Assembly: GCA_021823045.1 (NCBI GenBank)
Contig: JAKAPB010000008.1
Coordinates: forward strand, 1 to 13,891
Source: Actinomycetes bacterium
GTDB taxonomy: Bacteria; Actinomycetota; Acidimicrobiia; Acidimicrobiales; Acidimicrobiaceae
Direction of reading: 5' to 3'
DNA: 13,891 nt
Positions 6,244-13,891 of the stretch are shown piece by piece (within the stretch, counting starts at the first letter, position 1; the number at the start of each line of letters is the position of its first letter). Under the pieces are notes generated by a model. That model worked only from the letters and a program-made list of their open reading frames with translations. It had not been told where the DNA came from and did not search any database. The translations under genes and the position numbers were made by a program.

Positions 6244-7764
6244 CTATATCCTTCTGTCGAGTCTGTGGCTGCTTGACGAGCTAAGGGGTTGCTGGGCGGG
6301 CCAGGGGGATTGCGTGGCTGGTCTGGGGTCACCTATATATCGACCTTGCAAAGCGGCGCCTTTTGGAGTCTGCGTACCCTGCCGGCCTTGACCGGACAGA
6401 TTCGGATTTGTGGAGAACCCAATATGGACGCTCATCCCCGACGCAGTGGAGATCGACTCCTTGAGCTGGCCGAGACTTGCATTAAGCATCGCCGAGACGT
6501 GGGGATTGGATACCCCGAGCTCCATCTGCAGGCCAGATCCGTCCATCGTCATCTTCACGACTATGGTCCCAAGATCCCTCGGCTCTAAGGTCATGATGGT
6601 TACTTTTGGCATCTCGGATATCGGATTTGTCTCCTTGATGACAAAGTTAGCGAGGTTCGTGGCGACGCTATCCAGGCCCGGCGCCGAGCCGGTGAGCGAT
6701 ATGACTTCGAATTGTTGAGCTGGGTGACTCGCAGTCGCTAACAGTGATACGGCATCGGCATTTCCGGTACCGCTACTGGATTTCGAGAGCTCACTGGACG
6801 TAGTTGCTGCTCTCAGGTCCGAAGGGAGTAGGAACTTCTCTCCCGTTGCGGCTAACATTTCCGACTTAGCAGCCGCTGTCGGTACTACTTGGGCCGATGA
6901 CGACGCCGAAGTGCTCTGAAACCCCGGATCAGTATTGATCGAAAGGTTGATCGGAGCCTTGCTGCTGAGCGAGCTCGAGCCAGAAGTGGACAGCTTGACC
7001 TCTGGGTCCAAGACCAGTGGAGCCGTAGGCTCGCCGCCTGAAGTCAGGGTAGTGTTCGCTTCTGTAGATCCTGCTTGAACAGGTGGATTGGCAGCTGCCA
7101 TTTCGGCGACTTTCTTCGATCCGGAGGTCGGTGTGCTTGCAGAAGTGGAGGACAAGGCCTCGTTGGAATTCGGCCCAGCGCTCGCCGGTTGTGTGGAGAT
7201 CACCTTGGGATCTTGAAGCGCAGCTAAAGCGGAAGCTGCCCCCGGGGCAGATTGACCTTGAGTCCCGTTGCTGACTTTGGCCGCGGCTGAGGTGGAACTT
7301 TGAAATATGAACTGGTCGTTGGTCTTTGTCGTTGAATTGCTATCTAAACTGGCGAGCGCTTTGGATGATGATGCGCCAGGCCCTTGGCTGGCCAGGCTTT
7401 GTAGGACTGTTGCGAGGTGTGGCCCGATCTCTGAGCCTTTCGAGCCTTGTGGTTGAGTGGTGCCCGTTTCATTCGAAGTCTGAGTTGGAGGCTGATTAGA
7501 TGTTTCAGCAGCGCTGGCCTGCGAGTTGGCAGCGGTAGCTGCATTGACGCTAGATTCGCTTTGGTGGTTGGCGGGCTGGTTTACCACGGCTTTTGGCGGA
7601 TCTGGTGGAGCTTGGATCGGCTGGGGAGGCTGCACCATCCCGGACTGAAGAAGCGCATTGAAGCCTTGGTCGGAAGCCGATGCGGGGCTCTTAGAGCCTT
7701 GGGCTTGTCCCGTAGCACCCGAAGCCACAATGTTTCTCGATGACGAGGCGGCGATAGGACTCAT
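6244..7764 (-). CDS. fliK: Flagellar hook-length control protein FliK
   Basis: FliK measures hook length and switches the export apparatus from hook to filament substrates. The 506-residue product has the usual layout: a long Ser/Ala/Pro/Gln-rich, poorly conserved N-terminal ruler (about 1-370), then the conserved C-terminal FliK domain at about 378-450 (VTIMTLEPRDLGTIVVKMTM then SAMLNASLGQLKESISTASG), where the LxPxxLGxVxVxM pattern is recognisable. A disordered tail of about 55 residues follows. The start is the ATG at 7764, which overlaps the TGA of the upstream hydrolase gene by one base (TGATG) and has a perfect AAGGAGG six bases upstream; a TTG directly before it is a less likely start. 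Four bases separate its stop from flgD. The N-terminal region has no recognisable motif, which is normal for the family. Confidence 0.9.
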   Translation of the reverse strand: MSPIAASSSRNIVASGATGQAQGSKSPASASDQGFNALLQSGMVQPPQPIQAPPDPPKAVVNQPANHQSESSVNAATAANSQASAAETSNQPPTQTSNETGTTQPQGSKGSEIGPHLATVLQSLASQGPGASSSKALASLDSNSTTKTNDQFIFQSSTSAAAKVSNGTQGQSAPGAASALAALQDPKVISTQPASAGPNSNEALSSTSASTPTSGSKKVAEMAAANPPVQAGSTEANTTLTSGGEPTAPLVLDPEVKLSTSGSSSLSSKAPINLSINTDPGFQSTSASSSAQVVPTAAAKSEMLAATGEKFLLPSDLRAATTSSELSKSSSGTGNADAVSLLATASHPAQQFEVISLTGSAPGLDSVATNLANFVIKETNPISEMPKVTIMTLEPRDLGTIVVKMTMDGSGLQMELGVSNPHVSAMLNASLGQLKESISTASGMSVHIGFSTNPNLSGQGRQGTQTPKGAALQGRYIGDPRPATQSPWPAQQPLSSSSSHRLDRRI

Positions 7765-8813
7765 CAATTTCCTCCTTGCCAGGTACTGATAACTTTGGAT
7801 ATGTAGTTCTGCGTCTCTTGGTACGGCGGTACGCCGCCGGAGGCCTCAACCGCACCATCGCCTGCGTTATAGGCTGCGAGTGCCAGGGGTACAGAACCGA
7901 AGTGGTTGAGTTTCTCCGATAGGAGTTGTCCCGCCGCAAATATTGCCTGAACAGGATCGGCCGGATTTATCCCCATCCCTTGGGCGGTTGACGGCATGAT
8001 TTGCATGATTCCGACCGCGCCGGCGGGGGAGATCGCCGAGGGGTTGTAGTTGGACTCGACCTTGGCAACTGCGGACAGCAGTCCCGGTGGCAGGTTGTAG
8101 TAACTAGAAGCAGCGGCGAAGGTCGAATTCAACGACGACGGTGGACTAGCCGCTGGAGAGCTAGTGGCCGCAGTAATGTGTCTGATGCTTGTCGGGGTGC
8201 CCACTTGGGTGACGCTCACCGACTGACCTTGCTCTGGAGCATTGACCATAAGCCCATTCCCTAGGTAGATGCCTACGTGGTCGGCTGGTGATCCATAGAA
8301 GATTAAATCGCCCGGGACTGCCTGAGAGATTGAAGAAACCGGTGTTCCGACATTCGACTGCTCGGCTGCGGTTCTTGGGAGGTTTATTCCTTCGTTCTGA
8401 TAGACCTTCTGAACTAGACCTGAGCAGTCAAAGCCCGTTTGAGGAGACGTCCCTCCCCAGGTGTACGGGACACCGAGGTACTGCAAAGCGTTACTCGCAA
8501 CTGCGTCTCCGAGTTGGTTAGTAGTCGGCTCGGCGCTGTAGGTCGGTTGGCCGGTGACAGCGGAAGTTCCTGAATATCCGTTGTAGTTGGCTCCCGATGT
8601 GCCACCAACAAGCGATCCTCCGGCCTGGGTACTGATGGTTGGCGTAGCTGAACCAGTTGCAGTCGGCGAGCCGGACATCTGGTTCTGTAGCTGCTCGAGC
8701 AAGGATTGAAACTGCGCCGGTGACGAGGTCGAGGAGTCAGCCAGCTGAGCTAACTGGTCGAACCCTTGGGTTATGCTCGACAGGTTGGGCAGGAAAGATG
8801 ATATTGATGTCAT
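7764..8813 (-). CDS. Bifunctional flagellar peptidoglycan hydrolase (NlpC/P60 peptidase + SLT transglycosylase)
   Basis: This 349-residue protein joins two wall-cleaving domains. Residues about 102-214 are an NlpC/P60 endopeptidase: Cys130 in GFDCSGLVQKVY, His179 in ADHVGIYLGNG, and Asn191 in MVNAPEQG at the third catalytic position, where His, Asn or Gln is normal. Residues about 232-345 are a soluble lytic transglycosylase domain: Glu253 in AKVESNYNPSAISPAG, then GIMQIMPSTAQGMG and LALAAYNAGDGAV. Residues 1-100 are a Ser/Thr-rich leader with no hydrophobic Sec signal, so export through the flagellar type III channel is inferred, as for FlgJ of proteobacteria. The likely job is to open peptidoglycan locally for the rod. 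The start at 8813 (MTSISSFLPN) has GGAGG five bases upstream and overlaps the fliJ stop (ATGA); the in-frame extension to 9095 would run through fliJ. It is coupled to fliK by TGATG. Confidence 0.88.
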   Translation of the reverse strand: MTSISSFLPNLSSITQGFDQLAQLADSSTSSPAQFQSLLEQLQNQMSGSPTATGSATPTISTQAGGSLVGGTSGANYNGYSGTSAVTGQPTYSAEPTTNQLGDAVASNALQYLGVPYTWGGTSPQTGFDCSGLVQKVYQNEGINLPRTAAEQSNVGTPVSSISQAVPGDLIFYGSPADHVGIYLGNGLMVNAPEQGQSVSVTQVGTPTSIRHITAATSSPAASPPSSLNSTFAAASSYYNLPPGLLSAVAKVESNYNPSAISPAGAVGIMQIMPSTAQGMGINPADPVQAIFAAGQLLSEKLNHFGSVPLALAAYNAGDGAVEASGGVPPYQETQNYISKVISTWQGGN

Positions 8814-9229
8814 CTTTGCCTCCACTGCGCAATATTCATCGAGGTTTCTAATAGCTCCTTGGCTTCTGCTGCTCTGGTTTCTTCTAGGAAGCGGTTTTGC
8901 TGCCGATTCTTCAATTTCTGGATCAACTCGGCACTTCTTTTCGCTTCGATGAGTGCGAGCCGCCTTTGTGCGAGTTCCACCTCGGAGGCGGCTAGCACCT
9001 CCTTCGCTCCTTTGATCGAATGGTGCACCGATGGCGTGAGCACAAAGTGCGACGTGCCACCGGTGCTCGTTTCGGAGATCAGATCGCCTAGCCAATTGGA
9101 TTTTTGTTTCACCTTCGCTTCGTTGAGCCGTACCTCATTTGCACACAGGCCGACGACGACCTTCTGCTCGGCTTCGTCCGCACGCGCCAAACGGAGCAAG
9201 GCTTCTAAGCGGAAGGTGAACTTAGCCAT
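8810..9229 (-). CDS. fliJ: Flagellar export chaperone/stalk FliJ
   Basis: FliJ is a small coiled-coil protein that sits in the centre of the FliI hexamer and links it to FlhA. The 139-residue product is largely charged helix with an N-terminus typical of the family (FTFRLEALLRLARADEAEQK) and two long coiled-coil segments separated by a less regular stretch near residues 50-70. FliJ sequences are poorly conserved, so the call depends on position directly after fliI, length close to the family's usual 140-150 residues, and coiled-coil character. It begins four bases after the fliI stop and ends overlapping the hydrolase start (ATGA). Confidence 0.85.
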   Translation of the reverse strand: MAKFTFRLEALLRLARADEAEQKVVVGLCANEVRLNEAKVKQKSNWLGDLISETSTGGTSHFVLTPSVHHSIKGAKEVLAASEVELAQRRLALIEAKRSAELIQKLKNRQQNRFLEETRAAEAKELLETSMNIAQWRQR

Positions 9230-9233
9230 CTAG

Positions 9234-10541
9234 CTAGCCCCCGACTTCCATCGCCTGGGTGAGATTCTTCCAGGCTTCGTCTGGTGAAGAGATGTGCGCC
9301 TGATCTTGGATGAAGACCGACGTTATTCGTGGTTCAAGTTCTATCGCCCTGTCCAGCTTTGGGTTGCCCCCTTTTTTGTAGGCACCGATGTCGATCAGGT
9401 CTCGCGCGTTCTTAACTGCGGAGAGTACCTGGCGCACGTCTATCAGTAATCTTCGCTGATCCGCGGTCAATATCGACGACTCGAGCCTCGATACCGAAGA
9501 GAGGACATCAACCGCCGGGTATATCCCCGAAGACGCGATGTCACGGGCCAGCACGATGTGACCATCGAGGATCGACCTGGCGGCGTCGGCGATTGGGTCG
9601 GACATGTCATCCCCGTCGACGAGCACCGAATAGATGCCGGTTATAGATCCAGTATTAGAGTTCCCGGCACGCTCAAGGATTTGCGCCATCTGGGAGAAAA
9701 CCGAGGGAGGATATCCCCTTTGCGCTGGCGGTTCGCCACTTGAAAGTCCTACTTCCCTTTGCGCCATGGCCAGTCTGGTCAAGGAGTCCATCACCAAGAG
9801 GACGGATCTGTTCTGATCTCTAAACCACTCGGCAATTCGGGTAGCGGTGAAGGCAGCTCTGATTCTCATGAGCGCCGGCTCATCTGAAGTCGCAACAACG
9901 ACGACGCTGGACTTCATTCCCTCTGGTCCGAGGTCCCGGTCGATGAACTCCAATACCTCCCTACCGCGTTCTCCCACGAGTGCGATCACTCTTATCTCGG
10001 CCTCGGTGCCCCTAACCATCATCGATAAGAGTGTGGACTTTCCAACTCCAGATCCGGCGAAGACCCCGATCCTCTGGCCGACCCCACACGGGGTCATCGT
10101 ATCGACGACGTTGATGCCTAGACCGAGTGGCCTTTCGATCGGGTTTCTCTCCATCGGTGAAGGGGCAGAAGCCTTGAGGTTGACTAGATCCTCCGAGGCG
10201 ATCGGGCCCTTATTGTCGATCGGATTGGCGTTGGCGTCTACTACTCGACCTAAGAGGCTGTGGCCGACCCCGATTGAGGGGGGGCGATTTAGCGTAGACG
10301 CCCTAGCGCCGAAGCGGATCCCCGCGGTACTGCCTAGTGGCATACACAGCAGTCGCCTGTCTCTTAGGGCGACTACTTCAGCTAGTAGCCGAGACTCGTC
10401 ACCCTCTACTTCGATCGCCTCGCCAACCGCAGCATCTACGCCTTCGACCTCCAAATGGGATCCGATCAACTGGCTGACCCGTCCGGTCGAAGCTGGACGC
10501 GCCGCACCTAGTATTCGATCCTGTAAGGATTGAGAAATCAA
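9234..10541 (-). CDS. fliI: Flagellum-specific export ATPase FliI
   Basis: FliI is the F1-beta-like ATPase that promotes unfolding and delivery of export substrates at the cytoplasmic face of the type III apparatus. In the 435-residue product the Walker A loop is AGSGVGKS at 162-169 (Lys168), the catalytic Glu is in LVGERGREV (E191), and Walker B is SVLLVMDS with Asp252. QRGYPPSVFSQMAQILERAG (274-293) and DDMSDPIADAARSILDGHIV (311-330) are characteristic of FliI/YscN ATPases. Length matches the family. The start is a TTG at 10541 embedded in TTGA, overlapping the fliH stop; GGGGGC lies about six bases upstream. No nearby ATG in frame gives a better N-terminus. Confidence 0.96.
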   Translation of the reverse strand: MISQSLQDRILGAARPASTGRVSQLIGSHLEVEGVDAAVGEAIEVEGDESRLLAEVVALRDRRLLCMPLGSTAGIRFGARASTLNRPPSIGVGHSLLGRVVDANANPIDNKGPIASEDLVNLKASAPSPMERNPIERPLGLGINVVDTMTPCGVGQRIGVFAGSGVGKSTLLSMMVRGTEAEIRVIALVGERGREVLEFIDRDLGPEGMKSSVVVVATSDEPALMRIRAAFTATRIAEWFRDQNRSVLLVMDSLTRLAMAQREVGLSSGEPPAQRGYPPSVFSQMAQILERAGNSNTGSITGIYSVLVDGDDMSDPIADAARSILDGHIVLARDIASSGIYPAVDVLSSVSRLESSILTADQRRLLIDVRQVLSAVKNARDLIDIGAYKKGGNPKLDRAIELEPRITSVFIQDQAHISSPDEAWKNLTQAMEVGG

Positions 10542-11233
10542 TTCTTTGCCCCCATATCGGAAAGTACCGCCCTAACTCGGGCTATTGCGGTAGAAATTTG
10601 CGCATCGATTCTGGTCGCTCCTACTTCGACTATTACCCCGCTTGACTCGACCGAATTGTCACTCACCACCGATACTTCACTTTCATTACTATCGGAATTA
10701 TTGAAAAGTTCCTTGACCGCTTCGAAGTCGACGGGTGATACCCGCAGTGTGACATCGAGCTTCGGATCTACCTTCTCGAGCGCCTTAGTCACAGCGAGCT
10801 CGACTCGGGCCGGTCCTAGCTGGGATTCGTAGCTGAGTATCTCTTCTGAAACTTGAAGCGAGAACTTCGCGATGTCTGACTCTTGCACCCTGAGGCCATC
10901 TTTTGCCGCAGCCTTCAATTCGAGGAGCACCTTGGCAAATATCGCCTCTAGGTGGGCAAGCTTGAGCTGTAAGACCTCGACCGATTCGCGCTGGCTCTGG
11001 GCCCCTTGGGCCAATCCCGCCTGATAGCCCTTTTGGTATCCGATAGATTCGGCGTCAGAAATCGCCTGATGCATATCCTCGGTTGTCTGGCTAATTGCTG
11101 CGCCTGGCAAAGCGTCAGTTCTTCTAAGGTCCTCTACCCTCGGGAGGTTCAGACGCTCAACTTTCGATGAGTCCTCACCGCGGATAACTTGTGGGTCGGT
11201 AAAGGCACCGTGTTGGTAGCTGGTCCCGGCCAT
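10538..11233 (-). CDS. fliH: Flagellar assembly protein FliH
   Basis: FliH dimerises and binds FliI, holding the ATPase near the export gate and C-ring. The 231-residue product has a G-x3-G helical repeat (G65, G69, G73, G77 in ESIGYQKGYQAGLAQG), the hallmark of FliH, then a long helix, and a C-terminal domain ending SSGVIVEVGATRIDAQISTA, which matches the conserved end of FliH/YscL. The start ATG overlaps the fliG stop by one base (TAATG). An acidic Ser/Glu-rich insert (NNSDSNESEVSVVSDNSVES, about 177-196) lies between the conserved C-terminal strands. Confidence 0.9.
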   Translation of the reverse strand: MAGTSYQHGAFTDPQVIRGEDSSKVERLNLPRVEDLRRTDALPGAAISQTTEDMHQAISDAESIGYQKGYQAGLAQGAQSQRESVEVLQLKLAHLEAIFAKVLLELKAAAKDGLRVQESDIAKFSLQVSEEILSYESQLGPARVELAVTKALEKVDPKLDVTLRVSPVDFEAVKELFNNSDSNESEVSVVSDNSVESSGVIVEVGATRIDAQISTAIARVRAVLSDMGAKN

Positions 11234-12234
11234 TAGCTAATCATCTCCTCGGTTGACCTTGCGAGGACGATTTCACCAGCGGATTCGAGCTCCCGTACAA
11301 CCTTGACAACCGAGGCCTGGGCGGCTTCCACCGTTGATACTCTCAGTGGTCCCAACACCTCAATTTCCTCTGCGAGATCGGCGGAGGCCCTTTCGGAAAG
11401 GTTCCGCATGACCTTGTCTCGCATCGACGTTGTCACACCCTTTAGCGCTACCGCTAGGTCTTTCGGACTGATCTGTCTGAGCACTCTTTGCAGTGTCCTG
11501 TCGTCGAGCATCATTACGTCTTCGAAGACGAACATCTGCGATCGGATCCGGTCTGCCAGCTCGGGGTCTACTACATCGAGGTCTGAAAGGATTCTCTTTT
11601 CGACCCCTTGCTCAGAGTGATTCAAGATGTCAACGATCGTCTGTACGCCGCCGCGGGCGAAGGTTGGGCCGGACTTTGCCAGTCCGGCGAGCTTCATCTG
11701 CAGGATCGAAGCGAGTTGTTCGAGGACTACGGGATCGACCCTTTCTAACTTGGCGACCCTCTTCGCGATGCGAGCCCTAGCTAACTCCGGCATTGAGGCC
11801 ATAATTGGGGCAGCAACTTCAGATGGAAGATAGGAGAAGACCACCGCGACGGTCTGTGGGTGCTCATCAGATAGAAACGAAGCAGCTTGATGAGGGTCGA
11901 TGTGAGCCAGAAAGCCCAAAGGGTTTCCCTCTCCCTGCTCGGCAAACTGCTCTAGGATCCTCTCGGCTTCAGTCGTTCCTAGCCGAGCCGTTAGCATCTC
12001 TTTGGCTGCTTCTATTCCACCTTGACGGACACTCTCGATACCGGAGATTGATGCGACGAACTCATTGACGATATCGTTTACCATCTCGGTTTCAAGCTGG
12101 GGAAGGTTGGCGATCGCCAGGGTAAGTTGGACGACCTCTGTCTCGTTCATCGATTTCAGAACGCGATTAGCAACGTCGTTTCCTAGCTGCACCAGGATCG
12201 CAGCCGCCTTTTGCGGGCCATTTAGTTCGGGCAT
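11233..12234 (-). CDS. fliG: Flagellar motor switch protein FliG
   Basis: FliG is the rotor protein that contacts the stator and sets the direction of rotation, bound to FliF at the membrane and to FliM below. The 333-residue product is full length: N-domain GPQKAAAILVQLGNDVA (6-22), middle-domain EHPQT (124-128), the MFVF motif (234-237), and the C-terminal torque helix. By alignment from memory to E. coli FliG, the key charges are kept: K265, R282, E289, E290 and R298 correspond to K264, R281, D288, D289 and R297. It starts at an ATG overlapping the fliF stop by one base (TAATG) and ends likewise into fliH. The conserved charges suggest a working proton- or sodium-driven motor. Confidence 0.97.
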   Translation of the reverse strand: MPELNGPQKAAAILVQLGNDVANRVLKSMNETEVVQLTLAIANLPQLETEMVNDIVNEFVASISGIESVRQGGIEAAKEMLTARLGTTEAERILEQFAEQGEGNPLGFLAHIDPHQAASFLSDEHPQTVAVVFSYLPSEVAAPIMASMPELARARIAKRVAKLERVDPVVLEQLASILQMKLAGLAKSGPTFARGGVQTIVDILNHSEQGVEKRILSDLDVVDPELADRIRSQMFVFEDVMMLDDRTLQRVLRQISPKDLAVALKGVTTSMRDKVMRNLSERASADLAEEIEVLGPLRVSTVEAAQASVVKVVRELESAGEIVLARSTEEMIS

Positions 12235-13787
12235 TATCTGACTTCCCTAGAGGTCATCCAGATACGAAGTAGCTTTGCGACATCGCCAGGCTGTTTATCT
12301 ATGTAGTCAAGTACCTCAGGGGTTATCGGATTCGAGAACTCGGCAATCTGCAACTGCCTGGGTTGGGGCTTGCGTGCAATCGATTCAAATTCGTAATCAT
12401 CTGAGTAACCGCCAAGTGTTATCTCTTCCTTTGAGGATCCTCCGGCCCTTAGCATCAGGAACATTACAGCGATGACTCCCAAGACGAGGAGAACGATCTT
12501 GGCTAAGCCGAGGTAGCTGGCCATCGAACTAGCCGAAGCCGCCGCCGATTGTGTCGCCTTAGCTTGGGCGGTTGCCGCAGATGAGAAGGGGAGACTCACT
12601 ATGGATAGCTGGTCTCCTCGCTTGGCATTGTAACCTACCGATGCCGCCACGAGCTGCTTCACCTTGGAAGCGGAAATACCCTTGACTGCAGAGTTGAGTA
12701 GGACCGCTACCGAAATCGACTGGATCTGACCAGGGGACTGACTTACCGTCTGGTTCACCTGCGATACCGCATAGTTGGTCGTTACCTGCTTTTGTGAATA
12801 GTTTGAACTCTGGGTGGCTCCAGTTGCTGGGGTAAGGGTACCAAGCACGCCACTAGGTGGTGTCCCAGTCCCGGTATAGGTTTGAGTTGAAGACTGGACT
12901 TGAGTCGGGGTACTTAGCGGGACACCCTTGTTGTTGGTGGCGACCGAAGATGAAGTGGTCTTCACCTGGTTGAAGTTCAATTGCGCAGACACCCGTACGT
13001 CGGCATTGCCCGGACCTGCTACGTCGTTGAGCATCGACTGGATTGAAGCCTGGAGGCTCTGGTCGAAAGCATTTGTCGCGGAGGAGTTTTGTGCCGCAGA
13101 ATTGTCAAAGCCGGGAGCCGAAAGGACGTTCCCGCTCGAGTCGACGACGGTGACGTTGCCTGGGGTGAGATTGGGTATGGAGGACGCTACTAGGTGGACT
13201 ATTCCCTGGACCTGACCCGGGCTCAGTTGTACGCCGGGCGAAAGGGATACGAGTACCGAAGCCGATGGCTGCTGCGACTGCGAGATAGCGAAGACATCCG
13301 TCGGAGGAAGGGCCAGATTTACCTGTGCGGAAGTGACGCCTTGGATCGCTTCGATTGTTGTTGCAAGCTCTCCTTGCAATGCCCTCTGGTAGTCGGCCTG
13401 TTGGGTTATCGAGGAGCTGGTGATTCCGACCTTATCCAGCAATGAGAGGCCGACTGTTGAGTTGGCAGGTAGACCAGCTTGGGCCATGTCCAGTCGCTCT
13501 TGGTAGACCTGAGTTTGAGGGACGAGTATCGTTTGGCCGCCATCTGCTAATTGATAAGGAACACTGGAAGCAGTGAGCTTTTGGGTGATTGACGCTGCGT
13601 CGCTTGCAGAGAGTCCGGTGAAAAGTGGGGAATAGACCGGCTGAGAGGTCATCTGCATTAGGAAGAGGCCGCCCATAGCCAGCAGTGCGGTGACTAAGAC
13701 GACCGTCACCTTTTGGCCAGAGGTAAAGCCCTGGGAGAATCTCTTAAAGCCAGACTTAGCCTGGATAATGTTGTCCTGGATCGACAT
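12234..13787 (-). CDS. fliF: Flagellar MS-ring protein FliF
   Basis: FliF forms the membrane MS-ring, the platform on which the rotor and export gate are built. The 517-residue product has a first membrane segment at about 27-46 (VTVVLVTALLAMGGLFLMQM), a YscJ/FliF ring domain with QPVYSPLFTGLSASDAASI and DYQRALQGELATTIEAIQGV, a Ser/Thr/Gln-rich middle, a second membrane segment at about 430-448 (KIVLLVLGVIAVMFLML), and a cytoplasmic tail of roughly 69 residues. Its end (ITPEVLDYIDKQPGDVAKLL...) is the FliG-binding motif. The start ATG at 13787 has AGGAA about nine bases upstream and lies 37 bases after the fliE stop. Length is near the family norm. Confidence 0.96.
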   Translation of the reverse strand: MSIQDNIIQAKSGFKRFSQGFTSGQKVTVVLVTALLAMGGLFLMQMTSQPVYSPLFTGLSASDAASITQKLTASSVPYQLADGGQTILVPQTQVYQERLDMAQAGLPANSTVGLSLLDKVGITSSSITQQADYQRALQGELATTIEAIQGVTSAQVNLALPPTDVFAISQSQQPSASVLVSLSPGVQLSPGQVQGIVHLVASSIPNLTPGNVTVVDSSGNVLSAPGFDNSAAQNSSATNAFDQSLQASIQSMLNDVAGPGNADVRVSAQLNFNQVKTTSSSVATNNKGVPLSTPTQVQSSTQTYTGTGTPPSGVLGTLTPATGATQSSNYSQKQVTTNYAVSQVNQTVSQSPGQIQSISVAVLLNSAVKGISASKVKQLVAASVGYNAKRGDQLSIVSLPFSSAATAQAKATQSAAASASSMASYLGLAKIVLLVLGVIAVMFLMLRAGGSSKEEITLGGYSDDYEFESIARKPQPRQLQIAEFSNPITPEVLDYIDKQPGDVAKLLRIWMTSREVR

Positions 13788-13824
13788 TTTGGGAGGTTCC
13801 TAACCTGTCTCTTCTAAACGGGGG

Positions 13825-13891
13825 CTAGAACTGGGTGGCCATGATCTGGCTGATCGAACTGACTACGCCGTTTCTTAGTGCGACTGCGACT
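13825..13891 (-). CDS. fliE: FliE C-terminus (partial, cut by window edge)
   Basis: The last 21 codons of a minus-strand gene end at TAG 13827-13825. They read VAVALRNGVVSSISQIMATQF, matching the C-terminal helix of FliE, the adaptor between MS-ring and rod (typical form: a VRNK-like motif, then EIM near the end). FliE directly precedes FliF in most flagellar operons, and the 37-base spacing supports this. Only the tail is visible, so the start and the rest cannot be judged. Confidence 0.82.
   Translation of the reverse strand, partial: VAVALRNGVVSSISQIMATQF

Noticed and set aside
5926..6276. Plus-strand 116-codon ORF with EVP repeats
   Set aside because: Antisense to flgD; the EVP repeats are the reverse reading of the TSG-coding tandem repeat.
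6240..6332. Longer start for flgD at 6332
   Set aside because: It would overlap fliK by about 90 bases with Pro-rich unconserved residues; the start at 6239 has a good ribosome-binding site and normal spacing.
8814..9095. Longer start for the wall hydrolase at 9095
   Set aside because: The extension runs through fliJ in another frame and is Arg-rich and motif-free; ATG 8813 has GGAGG and a 4-base overlap with fliJ.
8859..9233. Plus-strand 124-codon ORF
   Set aside because: Antisense to fliJ, Ser/Ala/Cys-rich, no ribosome-binding site or motif.
9847..10533. Plus-strand 228-codon ORF
   Set aside because: Exactly antisense to fliI, with Ser/Thr/Pro-rich low-complexity translation and no motif. 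It is a shadow of the strongly supported ATPase gene.

Overview
The window looks like chromosomal DNA of a flagellated actinobacterium, most likely Acidimicrobiia (Acidithrix/Ferrithrix/Acidimicrobium-like). This rests on gene order (fliE-fliF-fliG-fliH-fliI-fliJ-peptidoglycan hydrolase-fliK-flgD-flgE) and on the style of the flagellar proteins; GC is moderate, about 55-60% in sampled flagellar lines. The lineage is an inference, not a measurement.

Left edge (1-648, minus strand): a decayed IS607-family insertion sequence. The tnpA serine-recombinase pseudogene can be read almost end to end once two in-frame stops and two opposite single-base frameshifts are allowed for. It is followed by the first codons of a tnpB remnant that leaves the window. 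A likely old tnpA promoter and palindrome lie at 668-706. From 649 to 1048 there is no convincing gene.

Plus-strand accessory gene (1049-4215): a 32-codon small ORF with a strong Shine-Dalgarno sequence is coupled by TAATG to a 1022-residue protein with two tandem GT4-type glycosyltransferase domains. Sampled lines of this gene have lower GC than the flagellar genes. It converges on the flagellar operon, and two hairpins separate the two transcription units.

Minus-strand flagellar operon (4305-13891, transcribed right to left): partial fliE, then fliF, fliG, fliH, fliI, fliJ, a fused NlpC/P60 plus SLT peptidoglycan hydrolase, fliK, flgD and flgE. From fliF to flgD the genes overlap or are separated by only 4 bases, implying translational coupling of one long mRNA. 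The products cover the MS-ring (FliF), rotor/switch (FliG), export ATPase complex (FliH, FliI, FliJ), a cell-wall-opening enzyme, hook-length control (FliK), hook cap (FlgD) and hook (FlgE), in approximate order of assembly. The operon stops after flgE at a hairpin, whereas related actinobacterial clusters usually continue into flbD, motAB and fliLMN.

No CRISPR, tRNA or rRNA was seen. The least-explained items are the coupled small ORF, the asymmetric tandem glycosyltransferase, and the two-domain wall hydrolase, which lacks a Sec signal and shares its first five residues with FlgD.
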